A DNA stretch of 64,000 bases from Phenylobacterium sp. (lineage in GTDB: Bacteria > Pseudomonadota > Alphaproteobacteria > Caulobacterales > Caulobacteraceae). Shown here one piece after another: positions 19,568-28,882 of this stretch. Made by a program: the position numbers and the translations under genes. The notes beneath the pieces were generated by a model. It saw nothing but the letters and a program-made list of their open reading frames with translations. It was not told the DNA's origin and made no database searches. The stretch covers positions 62,001 through 126,000 of the forward strand of contig NZ_SCVD01000020.1 of assembly GCF_004297125.1 (NCBI RefSeq). Direction: 5' to 3'. The first letter of the stretch is position 1, and each line of letters begins with the position of its first letter.

Positions 19568-21070
19568 ATGATGATGTCGCGTCGCGTTCCCATCCTCCTG
19601 CTCGCCGCCGGCGTTCTGTTTGGTGGGGACGCGGCCGCCCATGATGGGCCCCACGCGCACTTCGCGCCGATCCCCGGCGCCGCGCCGTCCAAGGTCGATC
19701 CGGCCCGCCGCGCCTGGCTGGCCGGCGACCATCACGTCCACAGCTGGTTCAGCGTGAGCTACAAGGCCTCGACCGACGGCAAGTCGCCGCCGGAGCCGAT
19801 CAAGGGCGGCGACGCCAGCAACCCGATCACCACCAATGCGAAGCAGGCCGCGGCCCACGGCTTGAGCTGGATGGTGGCGACGGACCACGGCGGCCCCGAC
19901 CATGCGAAGCTGAATCGGGAGCAAGCCTACCCCGAGGTCCTCAAGGCGCGTCGGGACACGTCCGGCCTCCTGCTCTTTTTCGGCATGGAGCTGGATACGC
20001 CCGGCGCCGAGCACTCCAGCGTGATCGTGCCGCGCACGCCGGCCGAGCGCGACACGCTGTTCGGGATCGAGAGCGGCTACAATCGGCGCCAGCCCTGGCC
20101 AGCCGACCCCGCTTGGGACACCGAGGCCCGCATGGTCGAGGCCTTGAAGCACATGGGCGCGATCAAGGCCCCGCCCGTCGTCATCGCCAACCATCCCTCC
20201 CGCACGGCGACCGCCGTCGGCGTCTATGGCCAGGTGTCGCCGTCCGAGCTGCGCAACTGGAACGATGCGGCCCCGCAGGTCGCGGTGGGCATGGAGGGCG
20301 CCCCGGGACACCAGGCCGGGGGCCTGAAACCGGACGGCTCGCGCGATCCCGAGGGCCGGCGCGGCAGCTACGGGCGTTCGCCGACGCTGGGCGGCTTCGA
20401 TCAGATGACGGCGCGCCTGGGCGGCTTCTGGGACTCCATGCTGGGCGAAGGCCGGCGCTGGTGGGTGACGTCCACCTCCGACTCGCACCGCCACTACACC
20501 GACGGCGGCAACGACTTCTGGCCAGGCGAATATTCGAAGACCTACGTCAGGGCCGCGCGGACCTATGACGACGTCCTGGACGGCCTGCGCAACGGTCGGG
20601 TGTTCGTGACGCTGGGCGACCTGGTCTCGGAGGTCGATGTGATCGTCCAGACCGCCGACGGGCGGAAGCGCGCCGAGATCGGCGGCCGGTTGAGGGTGGC
20701 GCGTGGCTCCGACGTGACCGTCGTCATCCGCGTGCGCGACCCGGCGGGCGCCAACTTCGGCGGCAGGACTCCCGAGGTCCGGCGCGTCGACCTGATCCGC
20801 AGCGAGATCACCGGTCCCGTGGCCGACCGGACTTCGGACAGCAACCCCCGGGCCCGGGTGGAGAAGCGCTTCGGTCCGGGCGAGTGGGCGAAGGACGGCG
20901 AGCGCATCGCCATGGCCTACACGATCCGCAACGTGACCGAGCCCACCTACCTCCGGGTGCGGGGCACGAACGGCGCCGAGCTGGAGCCCCAGCCCGACCC
21001 GGCCGGCGAAGATCCCTGGTCGGACCTGTGGTTCTACGCCAACCCGGTCTTCATCGACGTCGCCGACTAG
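19568..21070 (+). CDS. Secreted PHP-domain phosphoesterase (CehA/McbA-like metallohydrolase)
   Basis: A 500-residue exported protein with a signal peptide (VPILLLAAGVLFGGDAAA). PHP metal-site motifs are visible: GDHHVHSWFS (HxH), VATDHGGPDH, GMELDTPG, VIANHPSR and STSDSHRHY. These suit a metal-dependent phosphoesterase acting in the periplasm or outside the cell. A C-terminal beta-rich region (from about residue 350) is of unknown role. It is 19 bp after the TonB receptor with TGAGG just upstream of the ATG triplet, so the two form an operon opposite the phytase. Likely a phosphate-ester or phosphodiester hydrolase; exact substrate unknown. Its stop overlaps the convergent ftsA stop. Confidence 0.8.
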   Translation: MMMSRRVPILLLAAGVLFGGDAAAHDGPHAHFAPIPGAAPSKVDPARRAWLAGDHHVHSWFSVSYKASTDGKSPPEPIKGGDASNPITTNAKQAAAHGLSWMVATDHGGPDHAKLNREQAYPEVLKARRDTSGLLLFFGMELDTPGAEHSSVIVPRTPAERDTLFGIESGYNRRQPWPADPAWDTEARMVEALKHMGAIKAPPVVIANHPSRTATAVGVYGQVSPSELRNWNDAAPQVAVGMEGAPGHQAGGLKPDGSRDPEGRRGSYGRSPTLGGFDQMTARLGGFWDSMLGEGRRWWVTSTSDSHRHYTDGGNDFWPGEYSKTYVRAARTYDDVLDGLRNGRVFVTLGDLVSEVDVIVQTADGRKRAEIGGRLRVARGSDVTVVIRVRDPAGANFGGRTPEVRRVDLIRSEITGPVADRTSDSNPRARVEKRFGPGEWAKDGERIAMAYTIRNVTEPTYLRVRGTNGAELEPQPDPAGEDPWSDLWFYANPVFIDVAD

Positions 21071-22455
21071 AGGTTATCGCGCAGCCACTGGGCGGCCTTG
21101 GCCACCGGGTTCGCCCGGGGGTCCAAGGGCTCGCGGCGCAGCTTCGACGACGAGAGCTGCTTGGTCGACACCGCTTCGCGCGGACCGAAGGCGGCGCGGT
21201 GCAGGATGCCGGCGGCGGCGGTGAACGCCGGGCCCGACGCGGCGTCGGCCAGGTGCGGCACGCGCCGCGGCCGGCCCAGGCGCACCGGGCGGTCGAACAC
21301 CCGGACGGCCACTTCACGCACGCCGGCGAGCTGGCTCGCGCCGCCGGTCAGCACCAGGCCCGCGCCCGGCTCGATCGGCGCGCCGGCGGCCTTCAGGCGG
21401 TCGCGCAACAGCTCCAGGGTCTCTTCGACGCGCGGGGCGATGATGCCCTTCAGCAGGCTGCGCGGGGCCACGACGGGACCCGCGCCCGGATCGTCGCCCC
21501 GCGGCGGGGCCTCGATCATCTCGCGGTCCTCGTTGGCCGAGGCGATCGCCGAGCCGTGCAGGGTCTTGATCCGCTCCGCCCCGGCGATGGAGGTCGAGAG
21601 GCCGCGGGCGATATCCTGGGTCACGTGATGACCGCCCACCGGCACCGTCTCGACGTGGACGAGGCTGCCGCCGCGGAAGACCGAGGCCGATGTGGAGCCG
21701 CCGCCCATGTCGATGCAGACGCTGCCCAGGTCCATCTCGTCCTCTTCCAGCGCCGCGAGGGCCGAGACGAAGGGGGCGGCGACAACGCCTTCGAGCTGGA
21801 GGTGGGCCCGCTCCACGCAGGCGCCCAGGGTGTGGAACACGGTCTCGGCCACCGAAACGACCAGCAGCTCGACGCCCAAGGTCTTCCCGAACATGGCGCG
21901 CGGATCGCGCACCCCGCCCTGGCCGTCGACGGCCCAGGCCACAGGCAGGATGTGGATGGCGCGACGGCCCGGAATCTTGATCTGCGCCAGGGCGTTCTGG
22001 ATCGCGCGCACCAGGTCGTTGTCGCCGATCGGTCGCGCGCCGATCGAGACCCGGCCCTGGATGCGGGACGAGCTGAGTTGACCGCCGGCGGTCGCGATGG
22101 TCACGCCCTGGACATTGACCCCGGCCACGTTCTCGGCCCGCTCCACCGCCTGGGCGATGGCCTCGGACGCCTCGTCCATGTTGACGATCGCGCCGCCCCG
22201 CACGCCGCGCGATTGCACGTAGCCGACGCCGCAGGTGGTGAGCGTCCGGTCGCCGCGGCGCACGCCGTCGGGCTTCATGATGAAACACGCGACCTTGGCC
22301 GCGCCCAGGTCCACGGCGGCCACGATCTTGGGCGGCGCCAAGGCCGCCTTCAGGCCGTCGCGCCCGTTCTTCGGGTCGGCCTTCTTGGCGGGCTTGCGGG
22401 CCTCATCGGGACGGTCGGTGGTCTTCAGCATGGGCGGGCTCAGGTCTCTCGTCAC
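21067..22455 (-). CDS. ftsA: Cell division protein FtsA
   Basis: Actin-like ATPase that ties FtsZ to the membrane and recruits later division proteins. The 462-residue product shows the phosphate-1 motif AAVDLGAAKVACFI, the phosphate-2 motif VCIDMGGGSTSASVF, the adenosine motif GLVLTGGASQLAGV, and a C-terminal amphipathic helix (AKAAQWLRDNL) for membrane binding. The GTG start overlaps the ftsQ stop (GTGA); an ATG at 22431 is an alternative. Its 3' end abuts the convergent PHP gene instead of leading into ftsZ, an unusual arrangement. Confidence 0.97.
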   Translation of the reverse strand: MTRDLSPPMLKTTDRPDEARKPAKKADPKNGRDGLKAALAPPKIVAAVDLGAAKVACFIMKPDGVRRGDRTLTTCGVGYVQSRGVRGGAIVNMDEASEAIAQAVERAENVAGVNVQGVTIATAGGQLSSSRIQGRVSIGARPIGDNDLVRAIQNALAQIKIPGRRAIHILPVAWAVDGQGGVRDPRAMFGKTLGVELLVVSVAETVFHTLGACVERAHLQLEGVVAAPFVSALAALEEDEMDLGSVCIDMGGGSTSASVFRGGSLVHVETVPVGGHHVTQDIARGLSTSIAGAERIKTLHGSAIASANEDREMIEAPPRGDDPGAGPVVAPRSLLKGIIAPRVEETLELLRDRLKAAGAPIEPGAGLVLTGGASQLAGVREVAVRVFDRPVRLGRPRRVPHLADAASGPAFTAAAGILHRAAFGPREAVSTKQLSSSKLRREPLDPRANPVAKAAQWLRDNL

Positions 22456-23369
22456 ACGCCCTCGGCGGGCGTAGCGACGGCGGCGGTTGCGGTGGCGGCG
22501 GTGAGGTCGGGGGTCGGTTGCGGCGCGCGCGGACGCACGGCCACGACGTCGGGATTACGCAGGTCGATGCGCTCGAAGCCCAGCTCCAGGATCCGCGACC
22601 GCAGGTCCAGCTGTTCCAGCTGCATCAGCGCCTGTTCCTCGTCCACCGCGGGAAGCTGGATCAGGGCGCCGTCCTTCATGCGCAGGTCCCAGCGGCGGTC
22701 GTCGACTCGCACCAGGGCCTCCATCCGGGCCATCAGCTTCGGACGCTGCGCCAGGATCGGCAGGATCTCGCCGGCATGCTGCGCCCCGCCCGCGCCCACC
22801 ACCAGCGGCAGGTCAGTGAAGCTGGCGGGATCCGCCTCGCGGATCACCTGGCCCTTGTCGTCGATCACCACGCTGCGGCCGCCGTGCTGCCAGACCGCGA
22901 GCTGGCGGCGCTCCTTGACCGAGATCACCAGGGTGTCGGGCAACAGGCGCACGACGCGGGCTTCCTCGACCCAGCCCACCTGCTCGATCCGCCCGCGCAG
23001 GGCGTTCAGGTCCATGCCCAGCAGGGGGTCGTCCTTGTGGACGTTGGCCGCGCGCACAATGTCGGTCGTGGCCAACGCCGAGGCGCCCTGGACATGCACG
23101 GTCTGCAGGCGGAAGCCGGCCTCGCCGAACTTGCCGTCGACGCCCATGCCGACGGCCGCAGCGATCTGCTGGCCGCGCCCGCCGGTGGCGAGGGTGACGC
23201 CCAGCGCCAGGGTCAGGACCCCGCCGGCGATCATCAGGATATGTTGGGGGCTCAGACGCCGGGCGCCGCCGCCCTCCGCCTTCGCCGTGGGGCGTTTGGC
23301 CTGAGGACTAGCGGGCGCCTTGGCCCGAGGTTTCGCCTTTGCGCGCGATCCCCCCCGCACCGCGGGCAT
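22452..23369 (-). CDS. ftsQ: Cell division protein FtsQ
   Basis: Bitopic inner-membrane divisome protein. The 305-residue product has a basic, proline/alanine-rich cytoplasmic tail, one transmembrane segment ([18 protein letters not shown], about residues 45-62), a POTRA domain ([25 protein letters not shown]) and the FtsQ domain ([15 protein letters not shown]). The start at 23369 overlaps the end of ddl by 62 bases. The next methionine lies in the membrane segment, so the overlapping start is needed. Confidence 0.95.
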   Translation of the reverse strand: MPAVRGGSRAKAKPRAKAPASPQAKRPTAKAEGGGARRLSPQHILMIAGGVLTLALGVTLATGGRGQQIAAAVGMGVDGKFGEAGFRLQTVHVQGASALATTDIVRAANVHKDDPLLGMDLNALRGRIEQVGWVEEARVVRLLPDTLVISVKERRQLAVWQHGGRSVVIDDKGQVIREADPASFTDLPLVVGAGGAQHAGEILPILAQRPKLMARMEALVRVDDRRWDLRMKDGALIQLPAVDEEQALMQLEQLDLRSRILELGFERIDLRNPDVVAVRPRAPQPTPDLTAATATAAVATPAEGV

Positions 23370-24282
23370 AAGCGTCCTCCGTGATCCACAGCACCAAACG
23401 GTCGAAATCCACCCCGCCCGCCGCGGCCTGCTCCGGAACGAGAGAGGTCGGCGTCATCCCAGGCTGGGTGTTCACCTCCAAGAGGACCAAAACATCGTTA
23501 ATGTCGTCATAACGGAGGTCCGCCCTGGTAACCCCTCGGCAACCCAGCGCCGCGTGAGCCATCTCGGAAAGTTTCTTCGCCTTTTCCATTACATGTGGCG
23601 GTATCCTCGCAGGCACGATGTGCTCCGACCCGCCTTCTCCGTACTTTGCCTCGTAGTCGTAGAAGGCGGTTTTCGGTACGATTTCGGTCACGGTCATGGC
23701 TTTGCCGTCCATGACGCCCACCGCCAGCTCCATTCCGCGGATGTACGGCTCCACCATCACCTCCTCGCCGAAGGTCCAGGAGGGGGCCACGACCTCCTGC
23801 GGCGGGCGATTCGCCCCGTCGGGGACGATGAACACGCCCACCGACGAGCCCTCGGCATTGGGCTTCACGACGTAGGGCGGCGGCAACACGTGGCCGGCGG
23901 CCACGTCGAAGCGGTTGAAGAGCCCGCCGCCGGGCACGGTGACGCCCGCCGCCGCCAGCACGGCCTTGGCCTTCGCCTTGTCCATCGCCAGCGCCGAGGC
24001 CAGCACCCCGCAGTGGGTGTAGGGGATGGCCAGCGTCTCCAGCACGCCCTGGACCGCGCCGTCTTCCCCCCACTCGCCGTGCAGGGCGTTGAAGCAGACG
24101 TCGGGCTTTAGGGCCGTCAGAACCTGGGCCAGGTCGCGGCCGGCGTCGACGCGGCTGACCTTCGCGCCCAGGCGCTCCAGGGCGTCGGCGCATTCGCGGC
24201 CCGAGACCAGGCTGACCTCCCGCTCGGAGGAGAGCCCGCCCATGAGGACGGCGACGTGATGTCCGGAAAGAGGTGCGGCCAT
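23308..24282 (-). CDS. ddl: D-alanine--D-alanine ligase
   Basis: ATP-grasp enzyme that makes the D-Ala-D-Ala dipeptide of peptidoglycan precursors. The 324-residue length is normal. Motifs: [17 protein letters not shown] at the N-terminus, [49 protein letters not shown] and [21 protein letters not shown]. It is the first of the ddl-ftsQ-ftsA group. The end of its reading frame overlaps ftsQ by 62 bases. Confidence 0.97.
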   Translation of the reverse strand: MAAPLSGHHVAVLMGGLSSEREVSLVSGRECADALERLGAKVSRVDAGRDLAQVLTALKPDVCFNALHGEWGEDGAVQGVLETLAIPYTHCGVLASALAMDKAKAKAVLAAAGVTVPGGGLFNRFDVAAGHVLPPPYVVKPNAEGSSVGVFIVPDGANRPPQEVVAPSWTFGEEVMVEPYIRGMELAVGVMDGKAMTVTEIVPKTAFYDYEAKYGEGGSEHIVPARIPPHVMEKAKKLSEMAHAALGCRGVTRADLRYDDINDVLVLLEVNTQPGMTPTSLVPEQAAAGGVDFDRLVLWITEDAYARGAGGIARKGETSGQGAR

Positions 24283-24334
24283 GGGGATCTCTTGAAACTC
24301 GTCGGAGGTGCGGTGGCCGAGGCGGCCGCGCGGG

Positions 24335-24952
24335 TCAGGGTTTGGCGGATGGAGGGGTGGGAAAATGCATGCGCGCCAGTTCCCGCAGGCGGTCGTCCGG
24401 AACGACGGCGCGGCTCGCCGCCGCCCAGAGGTCGAAGTGACTGGGGCGATGACGCACGATCACGCTGGGAAAGCCATTCTCGCTAAGGAGCTGCCAGAGC
24501 ACCTGGGCGGTAAACCCGGTTCGATGGGCCATGAACAGGTTGCCCTTGGCCAGGGAGGCCCGATGCCCGAACAGAATGTCGATCGCGGAAATCGGCCCCA
24601 TGCTCGACTCGTACAGGGGCTCCAGCAGCTTGCCTTGCGCAACGACGGCGGCCACCGACTGCAGGTCCGGGCAGGTGATCACCGCAAAACCGTCGGGCTT
24701 CAGCACCCGGGCGAACTCGCGCAGCGCCGTCGGCACCTCGGTCGGATAGAGGTGCTCGATGTTGTGGCTGGAATAGAGCCCATCCATCGAGGCGTCGGGA
24801 ACGGGGGACATGTCGGTCGTCGATGCGACGATGTCGGGCTTCACATCCGGATCGATGTCGAGGCGCACCTCGTTCCAGTCCGCGGCGCCGAACCCGGGCG
24901 TGGTGTCCGCCTTGCGCAAGGGGCCGCAACCGACGTGCAGGAACGTGGGCAT
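24335..24952 (-). CDS. Class I SAM-dependent methyltransferase
   Basis: A 205-residue cytoplasmic protein with a methyltransferase fold. Motif I is [10 protein letters not shown] at the N-terminus; an acidic strand end ([15 protein letters not shown]), [17 protein letters not shown] and [14 protein letters not shown] follow in Methyltransf_11 order. Substrate unknown. It lies 52 bp upstream of ddl in the same direction and may be read into ddl-ftsQ-ftsA, but it is not a usual dcw gene. Confidence 0.88.
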   Translation of the reverse strand: MPTFLHVGCGPLRKADTTPGFGAADWNEVRLDIDPDVKPDIVASTTDMSPVPDASMDGLYSSHNIEHLYPTEVPTALREFARVLKPDGFAVITCPDLQSVAAVVAQGKLLEPLYESSMGPISAIDILFGHRASLAKGNLFMAHRTGFTAQVLWQLLSENGFPSVIVRHRPSHFDLWAAASRAVVPDDRLRELARMHFPTPPSAKP

Positions 24953-25068
24953 CCTACCGCCTCGGACGCTGGCTGGGGACGGAATTCGGCATGGCGCGCG
25001 GTCGGGTCATCAGCGAGTCGGCGTGACGGGAGAACATGTCCAGCCGGTGGCGGACGGCGCCGGCCGGG

Positions 25069-26352
25069 TCAAGGGCGCATGAATTTCCGGCGCACCCTGG
25101 AGGCCGCCCAGAACAGCAGCGCAAGGCCGCAGCCCGCGATGATCCCGGCCATCAGGTCATGCAGCACCGTGAGGCCGAAGGTGGCGAGCAGCACGGCGCC
25201 GGCCCGCCAGTTGGTCAGGAGACTGGCGAATTCCTTTCGCTCGGCCATGTTCCAGGCCACCACGACGAGGATGCCGGCGAGCGCGGCGAGCGGGATGTAG
25301 CTCGCCAGCGGGGCGGCCACGAGCATGAAGGCTAGGATGAAGGCCGCATGGAGTATGCCCGCGACCGGGCTGCGGGCGCCGGCCCGGATGTTCGTGGCGG
25401 TCCGCGCGATCGTCCCCGTGACGCTGATTCCGCCGAACGCCGCGGACCCGATGTTGGCCAGGCCCTGGGCGACCAGTTCCATATTCGATCGGTGGACCCT
25501 CCCGGTCATGCTGTCGGCGACCTTGGCCGACAGCAAGCTCTCCAGCCCGCCCAGCAGGGTGAAGGAGAGCGCCGCCGGAAACACCGCCGCCAGCAGCGGC
25601 CACGATACGGCCGGCAGATGCGGCGCCGGCAGGCCGTGGGGGATGCCGCCGAAGCGACTGCCGATGGTCTCGACAGGCAGGTGCAGGAAGGTGGCGGCGA
25701 GCGTGGCGGCCACCACCGCCACGAGCATGCCGGGCCAGGCGGGCCGCCAGGCGCGCATCCCCAGGATCACCGCCGCCACCGCCACGCCCAGGGCCAGGGC
25801 GAACAGGTTGGCCGTCGGCGCCGCCTGTCCCAGCGCGGCGAGCTTGGGCAGGACCGCCCCGGGCTCGGCGCCGGCCAGCTTCAGGCCCGCCAGGTCCTTG
25901 ATCTGACTGGCGAAGATCGTCACCGCGATGCCGGCCGTGAAGCCAACGGTCACGGCGTGCGGGATGTGGCGGATCAACGAGCCTAGCCTAAGGGCGCCGA
26001 CGAGCGTCAGCATGACGCCCGAAAGCACGACCGTCAGAATCAGGCCGTCGATGCCGAACTTCGCCACCGTGGCGGAGACCAGCACGATGAACGCGCCGGC
26101 CGGCCCGCCGATCTGATAGCGGCTGCCACCCAGGGCGGACACCAGGAAGCCCCCGATGATGGCGGTGTAGAGCCCGCGGTCGGGCGAAACCCCGGAGGCC
26201 ACGGCGATGGCCATGGAGAGCGGGAGCGCCAGGATCGCCACGGTCAGACCCGCCATGGCGTCGCTGCGCAGGTCGCGCAAGTCATAGCCCTCGGACAAGG
26301 TGGTCGCGAGCTTCGGCCGATAGAGGTGCGACGTGGTCGTTCCGTCTGCCAT
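25069..26352 (-). CDS. SulP family inorganic anion transporter lacking the STAS domain
   Basis: A 427-residue integral membrane protein with the SulP (SLC26) transport core: DLRSDAMAGLTVAILALPLSMAIAVASGVSP near the N-terminus, QIGGPAGAFIVLVSATVAKFG, PHAVTVGFTAGIAV and GSAAFGGISVTGTIARTATNIRAGARSPVAGI. It should carry sulfate or another anion (bicarbonate is also known in the family). The frame ends SRVRRKFMRP right after the last membrane helix; the usual C-terminal STAS domain (about 120 residues) is absent, and the 116 bp downstream encode nothing like it. STAS-less members exist, so it may be functional. Confidence 0.9.
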   Translation of the reverse strand: MADGTTTSHLYRPKLATTLSEGYDLRDLRSDAMAGLTVAILALPLSMAIAVASGVSPDRGLYTAIIGGFLVSALGGSRYQIGGPAGAFIVLVSATVAKFGIDGLILTVVLSGVMLTLVGALRLGSLIRHIPHAVTVGFTAGIAVTIFASQIKDLAGLKLAGAEPGAVLPKLAALGQAAPTANLFALALGVAVAAVILGMRAWRPAWPGMLVAVVAATLAATFLHLPVETIGSRFGGIPHGLPAPHLPAVSWPLLAAVFPAALSFTLLGGLESLLSAKVADSMTGRVHRSNMELVAQGLANIGSAAFGGISVTGTIARTATNIRAGARSPVAGILHAAFILAFMLVAAPLASYIPLAALAGILVVVAWNMAERKEFASLLTNWRAGAVLLATFGLTVLHDLMAGIIAGCGLALLFWAASRVRRKFMRP

Positions 26353-26438
26353 GGGACTCAGTCGTATAGCCGACCGAAGCTAGCCTTGATCGGCGTCAAA
26401 TTCACGCGCCCCGTCGTCGCGGCCGGCGGCCGCATCGC

Positions 26439-27812
26439 CTACGGCTGCGCGGGCTTGGCGCGGAAATCGATGTCGGAGTTGGCGACCGTGTAAAGGAAGG
26501 CCGCCCAGACCGCGACGTTCTGCGACAGCTCGTCCGGATCGATCTTGTCCAGGGTGTCGTCGGCCGAATGGTGCAGGTCGAAGTAGCGGCTCATGTCCTG
26601 ATTGAAGTCCACGAAGGGGACGCCCAGTCCGATGATGCCCGCGATGTCGGCGCCGCCCGAGGCGGGGGCCGCGCGGCTGACCGCGACCTTCAGCTTCGGA
26701 AGCGTGCCGTAGAAGGCCTTCATCGCCGGGTGTCCCGCGCCGGCGGCCGGAACGCTGACGCTCCAGATGCGGCCCGCGCCGCCGTCGCTCTCGCCCGCGA
26801 CGATCATCTTGCCCACCGCCTCCTTGTGGGCGGCGGCGAAGGCGCCGGACGACCCGCCCTGCTCTTCCGAGCCCCACATCACCACGCGGATCGTGCGTCG
26901 CGGCTTGCCCGGCTGGGCGGCCAGCTTGGCCGCCGCCGTGGTGATGGCGATGCCGGCGGCGTCGTCGATGGCGCCCGTGCCGGGATCCCAGCTGTCCAGG
27001 TGGCCGCCGATGACGATCACCTCGTCCGGCTTCTCCTTGCCGCGGATCTCGCCCGAGATGTTCCAGGCCGGCGCGGCGGGGTTGCTGCTGGAGGCCATCT
27101 CCAGCTTCACGCTCACCGGCTTGCCGCGGGCGGCCAGATGTTCCAGCAGCTCGGCGTCGGGCGGCGACAGGGCCGCGGCCGGGATGCCGCCGGCCGCGCC
27201 GCCGCCGGTGTGCGGCAGGCGCGTGTCGTCGGTCGAGATCGAGCGGATCAGATAGCCAACCGCCCCCCGCTTTGCGGCCTCCGCCGCACCGGCCCGGCGC
27301 TGTACGCCGACCGCGCCATAGCTGGAGCCGTCCTGGGTGCGGCCCATGGCCTGGGTCACGACCGCGATCTTGCCGGTCAGGGCGCCGGGCGGCTGGTCCA
27401 GCATGGCCTGGTAGGTCTTGAACACCACGATCGGCGCGGTGATCCCTCCGGCCGGCGTCGGGGCCGAGTTCCCCAGGCCGATGATGGCCAGCTTCTGCGG
27501 CCACGGCCCGACCACCTCGGCCGACTCCGCGCCCCGCGACCAGGCCGGGGTGGTGAAGGCCTCGACCTTGATGTTCTCGAAGCCCAGTTCCTTGAACTTG
27601 GCCACGCCCCAGTCCCTGGCCCGCTCCATGGCGGGCGAGCCCACCATGCGGGCGCCCACTTCCGAGGTCAGGGACTCGGTGATGTCCCAGGCGAGGGTGT
27701 CGGTCAGCGCCTTGTCGCGCACCGCGGCCGCGCCGGCGGCGAGGTCCTGGGCGAGGGCGGGGAAAGCGGCGAGGATGGCCGCGGCGAAGGCGAGCTGGGG
27801 AAGGATGCGCAT
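26439..27812 (-). CDS. Secreted M28-family zinc metallopeptidase
   Basis: A 457-residue exported aminopeptidase-type protein, starting MRILPQLAFAAA with a signal peptide cut after ALAQ. Family features: a protease-associated-like insert in the first half, then the di-zinc site residues in GGHLDSWDPGTGAIDDAAG, WGSEEQGG, AGESDGGAG and a late HHSADDTLDK. I chose the ATG at 27812 because it begins the signal peptide and has GGAGGG close by; the frame is open further upstream but that part is antisense to the thioesterase gene. Probably degrades peptides in the periplasm or outside. Confidence 0.92.
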   Translation of the reverse strand: MRILPQLAFAAAILAAFPALAQDLAAGAAAVRDKALTDTLAWDITESLTSEVGARMVGSPAMERARDWGVAKFKELGFENIKVEAFTTPAWSRGAESAEVVGPWPQKLAIIGLGNSAPTPAGGITAPIVVFKTYQAMLDQPPGALTGKIAVVTQAMGRTQDGSSYGAVGVQRRAGAAEAAKRGAVGYLIRSISTDDTRLPHTGGGAAGGIPAAALSPPDAELLEHLAARGKPVSVKLEMASSSNPAAPAWNISGEIRGKEKPDEVIVIGGHLDSWDPGTGAIDDAAGIAITTAAAKLAAQPGKPRRTIRVVMWGSEEQGGSSGAFAAAHKEAVGKMIVAGESDGGAGRIWSVSVPAAGAGHPAMKAFYGTLPKLKVAVSRAAPASGGADIAGIIGLGVPFVDFNQDMSRYFDLHHSADDTLDKIDPDELSQNVAVWAAFLYTVANSDIDFRAKPAQP

Positions 27813-27914
27813 CCCTCCGCGGTCCCACTGGCGGAGATTCCCGTCAAGTCCACCTTGTGGCCACCATGGTGGCAGCAGGCTGTCGGCAGGATGTGCGGGC
27901 GAAAAGGAGTCCTC

Positions 27915-28340
27915 ATGCCTGTTCCGACCGCTTTGGACGGCCTGCCCCGCCCGCCCTGCGCCGAGCTGCTCGGCTGGGAGGTCGTCGAGGCCCGGCCGGC
28001 CGATGGCTGGATCCGCGTGCGGTTCGAGGGGCGGCCGGAGTTCGCCAATCCGGCCGGCTACATCCAGGGCGGCTTCCTCGCCGCCATGTTGGACGACACC
28101 ATGGGCCCGGCGATGTTCATCTATTCCGAGGGGCGCCTCTTCACCCCCACCATCGAGATGCACGTGAGCTTCCTGGCGCCGGCCCGCCCCGGACCTCTCT
28201 ATGGCGAAGGCCAGGTGCTGCAGGCCGGCAAGAGCATCGCCTTCCTCGAGGGAAAGCTGATGGACCTGTCCGGCACGGTCGTCGCGCGCGCCACGGCCAG
28301 CGCGCGACTTGTACCCTCCACAAGGGCGTTGGCGGCCTAG
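27915..28340 (+). CDS. PaaI-type hotdog thioesterase
   Basis: A 141-residue acyl-CoA thioesterase-like protein. The hotdog signature is clear: EFANPAGYIQGGFLAAMLDDTMGPAM, then TPTIEMHVSFLAPARPGPLYGEGQVLQAGKSIAFLEGKLMD. The ATG at 27915 has AAAAGGAG eight bases upstream. It faces the histidine-phosphatase gene tail to tail with a four-base overlap of stops, and diverges from the M28 peptidase. Substrate unknown. Confidence 0.9.
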   Translation: MPVPTALDGLPRPPCAELLGWEVVEARPADGWIRVRFEGRPEFANPAGYIQGGFLAAMLDDTMGPAMFIYSEGRLFTPTIEMHVSFLAPARPGPLYGEGQVLQAGKSIAFLEGKLMDLSGTVVARATASARLVPSTRALAA

Positions 28341-28882
28341 ATCCGCTCGATCAACTCGCCGTTCGCGTCGAACACGAAGGCGTCGGGGGTGTGCAGGTTG
28401 CGCCAGAGGTCGTGGGCGTCGAGACCCAGCAGCTTCGCGACATAGAGGCTGAGCACGGTCCCGTGCGTCACCGCCAGCAGCGGCCGCACGGTATGTTTGG
28501 CGAGCGCGGCGGCCAGCCGCTCGCAGGCTTGTTCGGCGCTCTCGCCGCCGGGCGCGGGCGCCTGGGGATTGGCGAACACCTGGGCGATCCGCTGGCGGAA
28601 CTCCTCCTCGGTGCCGAACGACACGTGCTGACGCTTGTGTTCATGCAGGCCATGCTCGACCTCGACGGCCAGGCCCAGGCGCTGGCCGATGATCTCGGCG
28701 GTCTGCAGGGCCTTGGGCTCGGGGCTCGAGATCGCCGCCTTGGCGCCGAACGGGATCAGCTTCTCGGCCAGGGCGGCCACGGCGTCGCGGCCCTCCGGGC
28801 ACAGCCCCCACTGCGGCGGCGGGATGTCGCGGTCGATCACCGGCCGGCCGTGGCGCACGAGGATCAGCGACGCGGCGGTCAT
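28337..28882 (-). CDS. Histidine phosphatase family protein
   Basis: A 181-residue phosphoglycerate-mutase-like enzyme. It has the phosphorylated-histidine motif [10 protein letters not shown] at residues 6-15, [14 protein letters not shown] and the second histidine in [13 protein letters not shown]. It overlaps the murB stop by four bases (ATGA), so it is translated with murC-murB as the tail of the dcw operon. Substrate not deducible; a link to envelope metabolism is only positional. Confidence 0.9.
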   Translation of the reverse strand: MTAASLILVRHGRPVIDRDIPPPQWGLCPEGRDAVAALAEKLIPFGAKAAISSPEPKALQTAEIIGQRLGLAVEVEHGLHEHKRQHVSFGTEEEFRQRIAQVFANPQAPAPGGESAEQACERLAAALAKHTVRPLLAVTHGTVLSLYVAKLLGLDAHDLWRNLHTPDAFVFDANGELIERI

